Source of the DNA: Pseudoalteromonas arctica A 37-1-2
GTDB lineage: Bacteria; Pseudomonadota; Gammaproteobacteria; Enterobacterales; Alteromonadaceae
Length of the DNA stretch: 64,000 nt
NCBI RefSeq assembly: GCF_000238395.3
Contig: NZ_CP011026.1
Location: 1-64,000, forward strand
Direction: 5' to 3'
The notes beneath the pieces were generated by a model, which did not search any database, was not told the origin of the DNA, and worked only from the letters and a program-made list of their open reading frames with translations. Positions within the stretch are counted from its first letter, which is position 1. Each line of letters starts with the position of its first letter. Of the stretch, positions 36,512 to 45,867 are shown piece by piece. A program made the position numbers and the translations under genes.

Positions 36512-38530
36512 ATGAAAAAGCTTTTAACACTTAGCCTCGTTTTAGGTTGTAGCAATTTAGCCTACGCTGAAACAAATACTCTACAGCTGCAAGATGTGTT
36601 TAATTTAGAATATGCTAATCAGATAGATATAACCGAAGACGGTAAAACCGTTTACTTTGTGCGTAATCGTATGGATATAAAAACAGATCGCAAAGTAGGT
36701 AACATTTGGTCTGTTGATTACGAAACCAAACAAATGCAGCCATTAACCTCTGGCGTGCATATGGATTATTCGCCAGTACTCTCTCCTGATGGTCAACGCC
36801 TTGCGTTTATATCAACTCGCGATGGTAGCAGCCAAATATATATAAAGTGGCTTAAAACAGGTGCTATGGCAAAAATTAGTAACTTAACCGCTAGCCCACG
36901 AGCGATTACATGGAGCCCTGATTCTAACCAATTAATATTTAGCATGTTTGTTCCAAGCGCTACTTCAGCGCCAGTAAGCTTACCAGGCAAACCAAAAGGC
37001 GCAACTTGGGCAGAACCCGCTAAATTTATTGATGATGTTTATTATCGTTCAGATGGTGGCGGTTACACACAAAAAGGTTTTAGCCAATTATTTTCCATAG
37101 ATGCTAACGGTGGTAATGCCAAACAACTCACTCATGATGAATTTGATAACGCAGGCGATGTAAGTTTTAGTAACGATGGTAAGTCGTTTTATTTTTCTGC
37201 AAACAGGCACACAAACAACCAGCTAAAACCCACGAACAGTGAAATCTATCAACTCGAGTTAGCCACACAAAATATAACTAAAGTTACTGACCGAAACGGA
37301 CCTGACGAGCAGCCTAAAGTATCTCCAGATGGTCGTTACTTAGCGTACACAGGTTACGATGATAAACGCACTAACTACGAAAACGCTCAGCTTTATATTC
37401 GTGATTTAAAAACAGGTAACACAACTAGCTTAACGCCAGATTTTGATCGTAGCGTAGGTCAAATAAAATGGAGTGCAAACTCCAAAGGCATATACTTTAG
37501 CTATGCAGATAAAGGTCAAACTGCCCTCGCCTATCAACCACGCAGCGGCAAGCGTAAGATAATAACAACCAAAATTGGCAGTGTTGCCTTTGGTCGCCCT
37601 TATTCTGGTGGCGACTTTGATGTAAGCGAAGATGGCGAAGTAGCCTTTACTCTTGCCGATATTCAGCGCCCTGCTGATATAGCAACAATTAAACGCGGTA
37701 AAGCGCAGCGTTTAACTACCCTTAATGCAGATGCATTGGGCGACAAAGCTTTGGCTAAAGTGGAAGAAATTTGGATTAAATCAAGTCACGATGAGTTACC
37801 TATTCAAGGATGGATTGCTTACCCACCAGAATTTGACAGCAGCAAAAAATATCCGCTAATACTAGAAATACATGGCGGTCCAGTAGCTAATTACGGTCCA
37901 CACTTTAGCGCTGAAATTCAGCTGTTTGCAGCCAAAGGAAATGTCGTTTTATACATGAACCCACGTGGTAGTGATTCATACGGTAAAGAGTTTGCACAAA
38001 CTATTCATCATAATTATCCAAGTAACGATTTTGATGATTTAATGACTGGCGTTGATGCGCTAATAGCGAAAGGCTTTATTGACGAGTCTAAATTGTTTGT
38101 AACCGGTGGCTCTGGCGGTGGTGTATTAACAGCTTGGATTGTAGGTCATACCGATCGCTTTGCTGCGGCTGTAGTTGCTAAGCCTGTTATTAATTGGATC
38201 AGCTTTGTACTAACTGCCGATTTTTACCCGTTTTTTGCTGATTACTGGTTTCCGGGTAAACCGTGGGATCACATCGAGCATTACATGAAGCGCTCACCTA
38301 TTAGCTATGTTGGTAACGTTAAAACCCCTACTATGTTGCTCACTGGCGAATCTGACTACCGTACACCAATATCAGAAACTGAGCAGTTTTATCAGGCATT
38401 AAAACTACAAGGCGTTGATACTGCAATGGTGCGCATTCCTAATGCATCGCATGGTATTACAGCTCGCCCATCAAACTTAATGACTAAAGTAGCTTATATT
38501 CAATGGTGGTTTGATAAACACACTAAATAA
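36512..38530 (+). CDS. S9 family prolyl oligopeptidase, exported
   Basis: Serine peptidase of the prolyl-oligopeptidase/acylaminoacyl-peptidase type, 672 residues. Signal peptide MKKLLTLSLVLGCSNLAYA (cleavage near 19). An N-terminal WD40-like beta-propeller (about 25-400; repeats SPDGQRLAFIS, SPDSNQLIFS, SPDGRYLAYTG) leads to the alpha/beta-hydrolase catalytic domain: Ser in GGSGGG (about residue 534), Asp in TGESDYRTP, His in NASHGITARPS. Probably periplasmic peptide breakdown. A terminator follows. Confidence 0.92.
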   Translation: MKKLLTLSLVLGCSNLAYAETNTLQLQDVFNLEYANQIDITEDGKTVYFVRNRMDIKTDRKVGNIWSVDYETKQMQPLTSGVHMDYSPVLSPDGQRLAFISTRDGSSQIYIKWLKTGAMAKISNLTASPRAITWSPDSNQLIFSMFVPSATSAPVSLPGKPKGATWAEPAKFIDDVYYRSDGGGYTQKGFSQLFSIDANGGNAKQLTHDEFDNAGDVSFSNDGKSFYFSANRHTNNQLKPTNSEIYQLELATQNITKVTDRNGPDEQPKVSPDGRYLAYTGYDDKRTNYENAQLYIRDLKTGNTTSLTPDFDRSVGQIKWSANSKGIYFSYADKGQTALAYQPRSGKRKIITTKIGSVAFGRPYSGGDFDVSEDGEVAFTLADIQRPADIATIKRGKAQRLTTLNADALGDKALAKVEEIWIKSSHDELPIQGWIAYPPEFDSSKKYPLILEIHGGPVANYGPHFSAEIQLFAAKGNVVLYMNPRGSDSYGKEFAQTIHHNYPSNDFDDLMTGVDALIAKGFIDESKLFVTGGSGGGVLTAWIVGHTDRFAAAVVAKPVINWISFVLTADFYPFFADYWFPGKPWDHIEHYMKRSPISYVGNVKTPTMLLTGESDYRTPISETEQFYQALKLQGVDTAMVRIPNASHGITARPSNLMTKVAYIQWWFDKHTK

Positions 38531-38560
38531 ACTCTGGGTAATAAATTTATAGCTCAAATA

Positions 38561-38587
38561 AAAGCCACTTCAAATAAGTGGCTTTTG
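38561..38587 (+). terminator. Terminator of the S9 peptidase gene
   Basis: Stem AAAGCCACTT / AAGTGGCTTT with a 5-nt loop and a T-rich tail, 31 bp after the stop codon. Confidence 0.8.
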
Positions 38588-38610
38588 TATTTACCGCCTT
38601 AGTATTCAAA

Positions 38611-38629
38611 CTGTAAACCCCCTTTACAC
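38611..38629 (+). repeat. Dispersed palindrome TGTAAA-N5-TTTACA (copy 6)
   Basis: CTGTAAACCCCCTTTACAC, one mismatch at the outer position. It lies at the left border of the repeat cluster described next. Confidence 0.7.
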
Positions 38630-38669
38630 TTCTGTGACAGTTAAATATCGGACTTAGCTAAAACTTCAG

Positions 38670-38801
38670 TTAGTAAAATTTCGGTTTATAGCATTTTTTG
38701 TAACTTGAGTTGGTAAAAAATCGGTTTGAGTCACTGTTTATAGCCTATCAGTTAGTAAAATTTTGTTTTATAGCACAGAGAAGTTAGTAAAAAATCGGTT
38801 T
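38670..38801 (+). repeat. Four CGGTTT-class TTAGTAAAA motifs
   Basis: Direct repeats at 38670-38687, 38710-38727, 38752-38769 and 38784-38801; consensus TTAGTAAAAAATCGGTTTAT (the third has TTTTGTTTT in place of CGGTTT). They are spaced 32-42 bp, about three to four DNA turns. They share the left half with the GATC-class motif but lack GATC. Confidence 0.78.
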
Positions 38802-38863
38802 ATAAATTCGCTAAGTTTGCCTATTAAAGCAAAAATCAGTCACTTACCTGCCTTTTAAAGTTG

Positions 38864-38882
38864 TTGTAAACGCTTTTTACAG
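38864..38882 (+). repeat. Dispersed palindrome, degenerate copy 7
   Basis: TTGTAAACGCTTTTTACAG has both arms and the 5-nt spacing, but the spacer is CGCTT instead of CCCCC. It may be a decayed or weaker site. Confidence 0.45.
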
Positions 38883-38916
38883 CAAAATCACCCCAAATAT
38901 GCCGTTTTATGAAAGG

Positions 38917-39263
38917 TTAGTTAAACTCTGATCTGTAAATCCACTCAGGTAGTTAAATAGTGATCCAACATGATTTGGCAAGGGCGTGTTGAACTTTGGT
39001 GGGTTAATTTGCAGCAGTATGTTTGGTTTTTAGGCAAGGCGGAGCTTATGTAGTGTGGTTATTCCCCATGAATAGGCGATAACGTAGCATAAATACCAAA
39101 CATGCGCTGCCCTTTGGGTTCTTTCTAGGGGTGATAAACTCTTTGTTGCTCGGTTTTTACTTAGCCCACTAGGTTACAAACCTCGCGCCGCGATTTAATC
39201 GCCCCTAGATTGAACAAATTTCAATCCACAAAGATCAACACGCCCTAGTTAAAGTCTGATCTG
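38917..39263 (+). repeat. GATC-class motifs flanking the MITE
   Basis: Three GATC-class motifs in direct orientation: 38917-38935 (TTAGTTAAACTCTGATCTG), 38950-38966 (TAGTTAAATAGTGATCC) and 39246-39263 (TAGTTAAAGTCTGATCTG). The third begins at the right end of the MITE, so the element appears to have inserted into an existing motif cluster. The whole 38588-39300 stretch has no gene. Confidence 0.72.
38981..39246 (+). mobile_element. MITE-like element, copy 2 (intact ends)
   Basis: A 266-bp element with terminal inverted repeats: AGGGCGTGTTGAACTTTG at the left and, read inward from the right, AGGGCGTGTTGATCTTTG (17 of 18 identical). No coding capacity. Interior blocks match the element at 8741-9053 in the opposite orientation. 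It looks like a non-autonomous transposon; no matching transposase is in the window and no target duplication is obvious. Confidence 0.8.
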
Positions 39264-39301
39264 TAATTATGCTTCAATGTTCTAACTTTACTTAAAGCAA
39301 T

Positions 39302-39324
39302 AAAAAAGGGCCTATTGGCCCTTG
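39302..39324 (-). terminator. Terminator of aceA
   Basis: Read leftward, the stem AAGGGCC/GGCCCTT with loop AATA is followed by a T-run (seen as AAAAAA on the + strand), 23 bp past the aceA stop. Confidence 0.83.
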
Positions 39325-39346
39325 AGTAACACTATCTAGTTAGGAA

Positions 39347-40948
39347 TTAAAACTGGTTCATGGTGTTATCTTCACCACCGGCTTTTAGCGCGTTATCACC
39401 AGAGAAGTATTCTTTGTGCGTATCGCCCATGTTAGACCCTGCTAGGTCTTGGTGCTTAACAGAAGCTTGCTCACGGCGAATTTCTTGGCGTTGTACATCA
39501 CGTACATAAGCCAGCATACCCATATCACCAAAGTAACCTTCTGATAAAATATCAGTGCTTAGCGCAGCTGTATGGTACGTAGGCAGAGTAATTAAGTGAT
39601 GGAAAATACCTGCTTCACGTGCGCCATCGCGCTGGAAGTTTTGCACTAGTAAATCGGCTGCTTGTGCAAGTTCTGTTGCATCCATTTCTGGTGCCATAAG
39701 GCCTTTATTATCAGTAATACTTGGGTAAGCACTAAGGTCACGACCTGCTTCTTCCCACTCTTGATACACTTGCTCACGAAACTTAAGCGTCCAGTTAAAC
39801 GAAGGCGAGTTGTTGTATACCAGTTTTGCATTTGGTACGTGTTCTTTTACACGATTTACCAGTTCTGCAATTTGCTTAACATGTGGTTTTTCTGTTTCAA
39901 TCCACAGTAAATCAGCGCCCGACTGCAAGCTCGTAATACAATCTAGTACTACGCGGTCTTTTTCAGTGCCTTCGCGAAATTGAAATAAACCGTTATCTAG
40001 GCGAGTTGGTTTACATAACTGGCCATTAATTTTCATTGCTGTGTCGCCTTCATTCAAGTCATCAACACCGTTAATTGGCGTCGTTTCTAAAAATGCATTG
40101 TATTGGCTTGCTAAGTCACCTGGTGTTTGCGACACAGGTACTTTTTGAGTAAGGCTTGCACCTAATGAATCTGTACGTGCCACAATAATACCGTTATCAA
40201 TACCAAGTTCTAAAAAGGCGTAACGTACTGCGTTAATCTTTGCTAAAAAGTCTTCGTGTGGAACGGTCACTTTACCCGCTTGGTGACCACATTGTTTAGC
40301 GTCAGATACTTGGTTTTCTATTTGAATGGCACACGCACCGGCTTCAATCATTTTTTTAGCCAGTAAGTAAGTTGCTTCTTCGTTACCAAAACCTGCGTCA
40401 ATATCAGCAATAATTGGCACAACATGAGTTTCAAAGTTGTCTATTTTATCAATAACAGCTTGAACATCGCCGCCATTCGCTTTTGCTGCATCTAGGTCGT
40501 TAAACAAGTGGTCTAGTTCACGTGCATCAGCTTGCTTTAAAAATGTGTAAATTTCTTCAATTAGCGCAGGTACCGATGTTTTTTCGTGCATGCTTTGATC
40601 AGGCAGCGGACCAAATGCAGAGCGAAGTGCTGCAACCATCCAGCCACTTAAGTATACATAGCTGCGTTTAGTTGTTTTTTGATGGCGCTTAATAGCCATC
40701 ATCATTTGTTGGGCAGTAAAGCCATGCCAGCACCCTAAAGATTGGGTGTACAGGCTTGTGTCAGCGTCATATGCAGCCATATCTTCACGCATAACGTCTG
40801 CTGTGTATTGCGCAATTTCAATCCCTGTACGAAAACGGTTTTGTAAACGCATACGGCTTGCGTATTCAGGGTTAATAGCTTTCCATGCGCTGCCTTGTGA
40901 TTGGCAAAGAGTAGAGAGTGTGTCTGTTTCGCGTTGATATGTTGTCAT
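39347..40948 (-). CDS. aceA: Isocitrate lyase (long form)
   Basis: First enzyme of the glyoxylate shunt: isocitrate to glyoxylate plus succinate. At 533 residues it is the long isoform typical of Alteromonadales and Pseudomonas. The catalytic loop KQCGH (in QVSDAKQCGHQAGKV) and metal-site motif DIDAGFGNEEATY are present; YNNSPSFNW near residue 377 and the final residues also match. It is divergent from glcB with a 239-bp shared region. Expected role: growth on acetate and fatty acids. Confidence 0.95.
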   Translation of the reverse strand: MTTYQRETDTLSTLCQSQGSAWKAINPEYASRMRLQNRFRTGIEIAQYTADVMREDMAAYDADTSLYTQSLGCWHGFTAQQMMMAIKRHQKTTKRSYVYLSGWMVAALRSAFGPLPDQSMHEKTSVPALIEEIYTFLKQADARELDHLFNDLDAAKANGGDVQAVIDKIDNFETHVVPIIADIDAGFGNEEATYLLAKKMIEAGACAIQIENQVSDAKQCGHQAGKVTVPHEDFLAKINAVRYAFLELGIDNGIIVARTDSLGASLTQKVPVSQTPGDLASQYNAFLETTPINGVDDLNEGDTAMKINGQLCKPTRLDNGLFQFREGTEKDRVVLDCITSLQSGADLLWIETEKPHVKQIAELVNRVKEHVPNAKLVYNNSPSFNWTLKFREQVYQEWEEAGRDLSAYPSITDNKGLMAPEMDATELAQAADLLVQNFQRDGAREAGIFHHLITLPTYHTAALSTDILSEGYFGDMGMLAYVRDVQRQEIRREQASVKHQDLAGSNMGDTHKEYFSGDNALKAGGEDNTMNQF

Positions 40949-41187
40949 AATAAAATCCTTCGAACGAGTGTGTAAATTATTTTAATGTTGTGAGAGTGGC
41001 TAGGAGTGTGTTCCGTAGCGCTTAATTCAACATTAGGCTCCTTTTCTAGATTTAGTAAATTTATAGTTGTTATTGTGGCTATACATTTTGTGAATGGCTA
41101 AAAAGCACTCAACATTGCCTTTTTGAGTTATTGTTGCCTTAACGCACAAGCACACAACAACATCGCGACCGTTTAAGGAAGGCAATT

Positions 41188-43377
41188 ATGTCCCACACTC
41201 TCACACATTCAGGACTCAGCGTAGACACACAACTCGCTGATTTTGTTAAAAATCAATTACTACCAGGCACTCACTTAAGTAAGCATCAATTTTGGCAAAG
41301 CTTTGCACATATAGTTCAAGCACTTACTCCTATAAATAAGGCACTGCTTGAAAAGCGAGAATTGCTTCAACAGCAAATAGATGACTACCATCTTGCTAAT
41401 AAAACGTGGGATAGCGTTAAGTACCATGCCTTTTTGCAAGATATTGACTATTTAGTTAAAGAGCCTACCAACTTTGAAATTGAAACCCAAAATGTAGAAC
41501 CCGAAGTAGCCCTTACAGCTGGCCCTCAGTTGGTTGTGCCTGTAAGTAACGCACGCTTTGCACTTAATGCCGCTAACGCACGTTGGGGTTCGTTATACGA
41601 CGCTTTATACGGTACAGATGTGTTAAGCGAAGACGATGGAGCCGAAAAAGCCAATACCTACAATCCTGTTCGTGGTTTTAAGGTAATGGCCTACGCTCGC
41701 CAGTTTTTAGATAAAGCATTGCCGCTCACTAATGGCTCGCATATAGAAAGCACTAATTATTCAGTAGTAGATGGCGCACTTTTAATTACGTTACGTGATA
41801 GCTCTCAAACCACATTAGCTAACCCATCTCAGCTTATTGGCTATCAAGGTGAAGCACAAAACCCAACCGTAGTGTTATTAAAAAACAATGATTTACACAT
41901 AGAGCTACATATCGATCACCACCACATTATTGGCCAAGCAGATAAAGCAGGCTTAAAAGATGTAGTGTTAGAGGCCGCGCTTACAACCATTATGGATTGT
42001 GAAGATTCTGTAGCTGCGGTAGATGCAGAAGATAAAGTACAAGTTTATAAAAATTGGCTTGGTTTGATGCAAGGTAACCTAGTTGAATCGTTTAAAAAAG
42101 GCGATAAAACTGTAGAGCGCACTCTGCAAAGTGATAAAACATACACCGCACTCGATGGCGGCACCGTTACTTTAAAAGGCCGTAGCATGATGTTTGTTAG
42201 AAACGTTGGCCATTTAATGACGAACCCTGCTATTACCGATGTGTACAATCAACCGGTATTTGAAGGCATTATGGATGCGATGTTTACTGCCACCGCTGCC
42301 CTGCACGACCTAAATAAAAAAACAGGTATTAAAAATACCAGCGCGCAAAGTATTAATATAGTAAAACCAAAAATGCATGGCCCTGAAGAGGTAGCGTTTA
42401 CTAACACTTTATTTAGCTTAGTAGAGGAAGCGCTAAGCTTACCTAAAAACACGCTTAAAATGGGTATTATGGATGAAGAACGCCGTACTTCTGTAAACCT
42501 AAAAGCCTGTATTTATGCAGCTAAAGAGCGTGTTGTATTTATAAATACTGGATTTTTAGACCGCACAGGCGATGAAATTCATACCTCTATGCAAGCGGGT
42601 GTTGTACTTCCAAAAGCACAGATTAAGCAGCAACCATGGATACAAGCTTATGAGGGTCGCAACGTCGATATTGGCCTTGCTTGTGGCTTAAGTCATAAAG
42701 CACAAATAGGTAAAGGCATGTGGCCAATGCCAGATAAAATGGCATTAATGATGGAGCAAAAACAAGCTCACCCTAAATCAGGCGCTAATACAGCATGGGT
42801 GCCCTCCCCTACAGCCGCTACCCTGCATGCAATGCATTATCACGATATAAACGTATTTACCGAGCAGCAAAGTATAGCTAAACGTGCTATTGCGAGCCTT
42901 AATGACCTGCTTACACCGCCGCTAATGACAGATGCTAAAACGCTTTCAAAAGAAGATATTCAAAGCGAGCTTGAAAACAACGCACAAGGCATTTTAGGTT
43001 ACGTTGTACGTTGGATTGATCAAGGCGTTGGCTGCTCAAAAGTACCCGACATTAACCATATCGGGCTAATGGAAGACAGAGCAACACTGCGTATTTCAAG
43101 CCAGCATATGGCTAATTGGTTGCTAAATGGCGTGTGTTCACAGGCGCAAATAAAATCAACAATGGCTAAAATGGCCAAAGTAGTTGATGGTCAAAACGAG
43201 CACGACACTGCGTATACACCCATGGCAACAAACGAAGAAACCCTTAATAACAGCATAGCGTTCCAAGCTGCACTTGCACTGGTTTTGGAGGGTGTAACGC
43301 AACCTAGTGGTTACACTGAACCACTGCTACATAGCTACCGTATAAAATATAAAGCACAAAAAACGAATACGCTTTAA
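41188..43377 (+). CDS. glcB: Malate synthase G
   Basis: Second enzyme of the glyoxylate shunt: glyoxylate plus acetyl-CoA to malate. The 729-residue length is that of the monomeric G form. Motifs include TTIMDCEDSVAAVDAEDK, GRSMMFVRNVGHLM, KMGIMDEERRTSVNL (active-site Arg/Glu region) and KMWPMPDKM-like GKGMWPMPDKMALMM. An AAGGAAGG ribosome-binding site precedes ATG 41188. Divergent from aceA, so both shunt genes are probably induced together. Confidence 0.95.
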   Translation: MSHTLTHSGLSVDTQLADFVKNQLLPGTHLSKHQFWQSFAHIVQALTPINKALLEKRELLQQQIDDYHLANKTWDSVKYHAFLQDIDYLVKEPTNFEIETQNVEPEVALTAGPQLVVPVSNARFALNAANARWGSLYDALYGTDVLSEDDGAEKANTYNPVRGFKVMAYARQFLDKALPLTNGSHIESTNYSVVDGALLITLRDSSQTTLANPSQLIGYQGEAQNPTVVLLKNNDLHIELHIDHHHIIGQADKAGLKDVVLEAALTTIMDCEDSVAAVDAEDKVQVYKNWLGLMQGNLVESFKKGDKTVERTLQSDKTYTALDGGTVTLKGRSMMFVRNVGHLMTNPAITDVYNQPVFEGIMDAMFTATAALHDLNKKTGIKNTSAQSINIVKPKMHGPEEVAFTNTLFSLVEEALSLPKNTLKMGIMDEERRTSVNLKACIYAAKERVVFINTGFLDRTGDEIHTSMQAGVVLPKAQIKQQPWIQAYEGRNVDIGLACGLSHKAQIGKGMWPMPDKMALMMEQKQAHPKSGANTAWVPSPTAATLHAMHYHDINVFTEQQSIAKRAIASLNDLLTPPLMTDAKTLSKEDIQSELENNAQGILGYVVRWIDQGVGCSKVPDINHIGLMEDRATLRISSQHMANWLLNGVCSQAQIKSTMAKMAKVVDGQNEHDTAYTPMATNEETLNNSIAFQAALALVLEGVTQPSGYTEPLLHSYRIKYKAQKTNTL

Positions 43378-43406
43378 CCGCTTAAGCAAAGTTCAGATTA
43401 AGTGCT

Positions 43407-43432
43407 AAACCAGCTTTTAAGCTGGTTTTTTA
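43407..43432 (+). terminator. Terminator of glcB
   Basis: AACCAGCTT / AAGCTGGTT stem followed by TTTTT, 30 bp after the stop codon. Confidence 0.85.
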
Positions 43433-43519
43433 TCGCCTAAAATTAGAATAACATCACTTTTAAGGCATTTTAAAGGTGTATAGATAATACACATGAATAT
43501 CTAACATTTATTCAAACGT

Positions 43520-43557
43520 AAAAAAGCGTGTTTTGCATACACAAAACACGCTTTTTA
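43520..43557 (-). terminator. Terminator of the YebC-family gene
   Basis: A 15-bp stem AAAAAGCGTGTTTTG / CAAAACACGCTTTTT with poly-A/poly-T edges, so it can work both ways; it lies 20 bp past the stop of the leftward gene. Confidence 0.82.
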
Positions 43558-43576
43558 AAGCTTTAGCTAATTAAAT

Positions 43577-44302
43577 CTAATTTTTTACAATGGCATTGTG
43601 ATAAATATTTTGTACATCGTCACAATCTTCAAGCATATTTATAAACTTATCAAAGTTAGCAATAACTTCTTCGTCTTCAATTTCAATATTAACTTGAGGA
43701 ATAAACGTAATTTCGTCTACTTCAAAGTTAATGCCTTCAAATGCGTCTTCAAGGGCAGTTTTAGCTTTAAAGTATTCTGTTGGCGGTGCAAATACCGATA
43801 TTTTACCGTCCTCGGCTTCAACATCGCTAACATCAACATCAGCCATCATTAATGCTTCTAATACGACTTCATCGTCATCACCCGCAAAGCCAAGTACCGC
43901 ATAATGATCAAACATATGTGCTACGCAGCCAGGAGTACCAATTTTTGAGTCTGTTTTAGTAAACGGTAAGCGTACATCTTTAATTGTACGGTTCGGATTG
44001 TCAGTTAAACAGTCAACAATAACCATGCAATTACCTGGGCCATAGCCTTCGTAACGGGCAACAGAGTAATCTTCCCCTGCACCACCGGCTGCTTTTTCAA
44101 TTGCTTTATCGATAACGTGCGCTGGTACTTGGTCTTTTTTAGCTTTTTCGATTAGACGGCGTAGTGTTTGATTTACTTCGGGATCGGGATCGCCACTTTT
44201 TGCTGCAACGTAAATCTCTTTACCATACTTTGAGTTTACTTTTGTTTTTGCATTGGCTGTTTTGATCATAGAACTTTGACGAACTACAAATGCTCTGCCC
44301 AT
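43577..44302 (-). CDS. YebC/PmpR family protein (YeeN-like paralogue)
   Basis: Member of the YebC/TACO1 family (putative DNA-binding regulators or translation factors that ease ribosome stalling). The 241-residue protein has the core [32 protein letters not shown] and the [23 protein letters not shown] motif. The N terminus ([35 protein letters not shown]) resembles E. coli YeeN rather than the main YebC, so this is the secondary paralogue. It stands alone. Confidence 0.9.
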   Translation of the reverse strand: MGRAFVVRQSSMIKTANAKTKVNSKYGKEIYVAAKSGDPDPEVNQTLRRLIEKAKKDQVPAHVIDKAIEKAAGGAGEDYSVARYEGYGPGNCMVIVDCLTDNPNRTIKDVRLPFTKTDSKIGTPGCVAHMFDHYAVLGFAGDDDEVVLEALMMADVDVSDVEAEDGKISVFAPPTEYFKAKTALEDAFEGINFEVDEITFIPQVNIEIEDEEVIANFDKFINMLEDCDDVQNIYHNAIVKN

Positions 44303-44435
44303 TTTGTGCCCCTAATGAATACGTTACGTTTTGCGGTATTTTACCAACTCAAAACGTATTGGGCTAGGAACAAACGTTATTTTGTAATTTAAATAACATA
44401 GCACTTATTCTTAAATAAATTTAATAGTACCCTAT

Positions 44436-45053
44436 TTAACATAACTCTATTTTTTCAGAATAACTCTCAACTAATGTCACTAATTCAACAAAGTCATGTA
44501 AAACGTAATCTGCCTGATCGGCATAAGCAGGCGTTGACTCTGGAGCGTATAAACACGCGCGCATATTTGCATTGTGCGCAGCTTGAATGTCGTAAAGGTA
44601 ATCGCCTACATAAAGTAAATTTCTTGCGTTAATGTTCCAAAGTGTTGCAATGGCATTTAAAGCGCTGGGATCTGGCTTTGCTGGGGCATCGCTTCGCGTT
44701 AAAACTGTGCTGATAGGGAGTGGATTATTTTGTAATTTAATTGCCGCTGCTTTATCAAAATTGCGAGTAACAATCGCCATCGGAATATTTTTAGACTTTA
44801 AAGCATGAATAGCTTCACTCACACCAGGTAATATACTGGCATGTTGTGCATCTATTAATTCGTGTTGGTGAACTATATTCATTGCCTCTTCACGCATATA
44901 CGGTGAGGGCAACTGAGCAATGTAATCAAGTAAGTCTTGCTCGCAAGGGCAACCTATTTGGGCCTTTATTAATGCAAAATCTAATTCTGATGAAACCAAT
45001 GTTCCATCTAAATCAAAAATCACTCCAAAAATAGCCTCAACCTGAGTAGTCAT
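44436..45053 (-). CDS. HAD-IA family phosphatase-like hydrolase
   Basis: A 205-residue HAD hydrolase: motif I FDLDGTLVSSE with nucleophile Asp15 region, helical cap (about 20-85), motif II IVTRN, motif III Lys in APAKPDPSAL, motif IV LYVGDYLYDIQAAHNA. Layout is that of phosphoglycolate-phosphatase-like or beta-phosphoglucomutase-like members. Substrate unknown. It is separated from its neighbours by 133 bp and 319 bp. Confidence 0.88.
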   Translation of the reverse strand: MTTQVEAIFGVIFDLDGTLVSSELDFALIKAQIGCPCEQDLLDYIAQLPSPYMREEAMNIVHQHELIDAQHASILPGVSEAIHALKSKNIPMAIVTRNFDKAAAIKLQNNPLPISTVLTRSDAPAKPDPSALNAIATLWNINARNLLYVGDYLYDIQAAHNANMRACLYAPESTPAYADQADYVLHDFVELVTLVESYSEKIELC

Positions 45054-45372
45054 ATCATTCCCTGAATTTAGTTATTACTAAATGAAATTTAAACATAAAA
45101 TTCTCTACTGCTTATGCCCTAGGCCGGTAAATACAAAGGGATAAATGAAACTAACTATATTTAAATATTAATACGCACCATTATCAATCTATTGATAACA
45201 AAGTAATTTAAGTGCTTGATATATCATGCGCAAAAAAAGGTAAATATACAAATTGAACTCACAAATTTTACGTAAATTTACAAATAACAGATCAAACATG
45301 AACGCAGTTTAAACGTATGAAGAAAACGCGCACATAAACTGCTGTGCGCGTCGGTTGGGGAAGTTTTAAATA
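45054..45372. other. Intergenic region
   Basis: A 319-bp AT-rich gap holding the promoter of the HAD gene (leftward) and the terminator of the DUF6702 gene at 45322-45350. Nothing else recognised. Confidence 0.5.
45322..45350 (-). terminator. Terminator of the M1 peptidase/DUF6702 operon
   Basis: Read leftward, CGCGCACA / TGTGCGCG around an 8-nt loop is followed by TTTTCTT, 22 bp past the stop. Confidence 0.78.
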
Positions 45373-45867
45373 TTAATTTTGCTCAAAGCGGGCTTCGAGC
45401 CAAGTATCATCTTGAGCAAAGTTTAAAGTTTTAATCTTACCTTTGCCCTCAACGTTTACCATATTTACCTGAGATGGCCATAAATCACGAAGTGCGCCAT
45501 TACTCATTTTAATTCCTTCAATGTTTTCAGGAATTGGTGCTTCTTGGTAAACCCAAAAAAACTTACCATCAACTTGTGCTCCCACAAAGTTAAGTGGTAA
45601 AGGTTCACCACTTAACGTTTGTAGAGCAACATGCGATTCAACATACTTAGCAAAACGTTGTTGGTCGGCTTTATTACTAATAATATCAATTTTGCCTTTA
45701 AACAATGTTCCTACGGCGTGTTCGGTATCATGTAAATAAAAGCGATGCATTAATTCAACATTATGCGTTCGTTTATTAAAAAGCACGGTTGTAACTGACG
45801 ATTTTAGTTGATGCGCCATACTTGGCGCAGCAACTAAAAGGCAAACAATAATAAGCAAAAAGCGCAT
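45373..45867 (-). CDS. DUF6702-type exported protein
   Basis: A 164-residue protein with signal peptide MRFLLIIVCLLVAAPSMA, followed by HQLKSSVTTVLFNKRTHNVELMHRFYLHDTEHAVGTLF and a C-terminal beta-rich part. This HQLK-start, HRFxxHDxEHA pattern is that of the DUF6702 family, whose function is unknown. Its ATG overlaps the stop of the M1 peptidase (TAATG), so the two are translationally coupled and probably work together in the periplasm. Confidence 0.83.
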   Translation of the reverse strand: MRFLLIIVCLLVAAPSMAHQLKSSVTTVLFNKRTHNVELMHRFYLHDTEHAVGTLFKGKIDIISNKADQQRFAKYVESHVALQTLSGEPLPLNFVGAQVDGKFFWVYQEAPIPENIEGIKMSNGALRDLWPSQVNMVNVEGKGKIKTLNFAQDDTWLEARFEQN

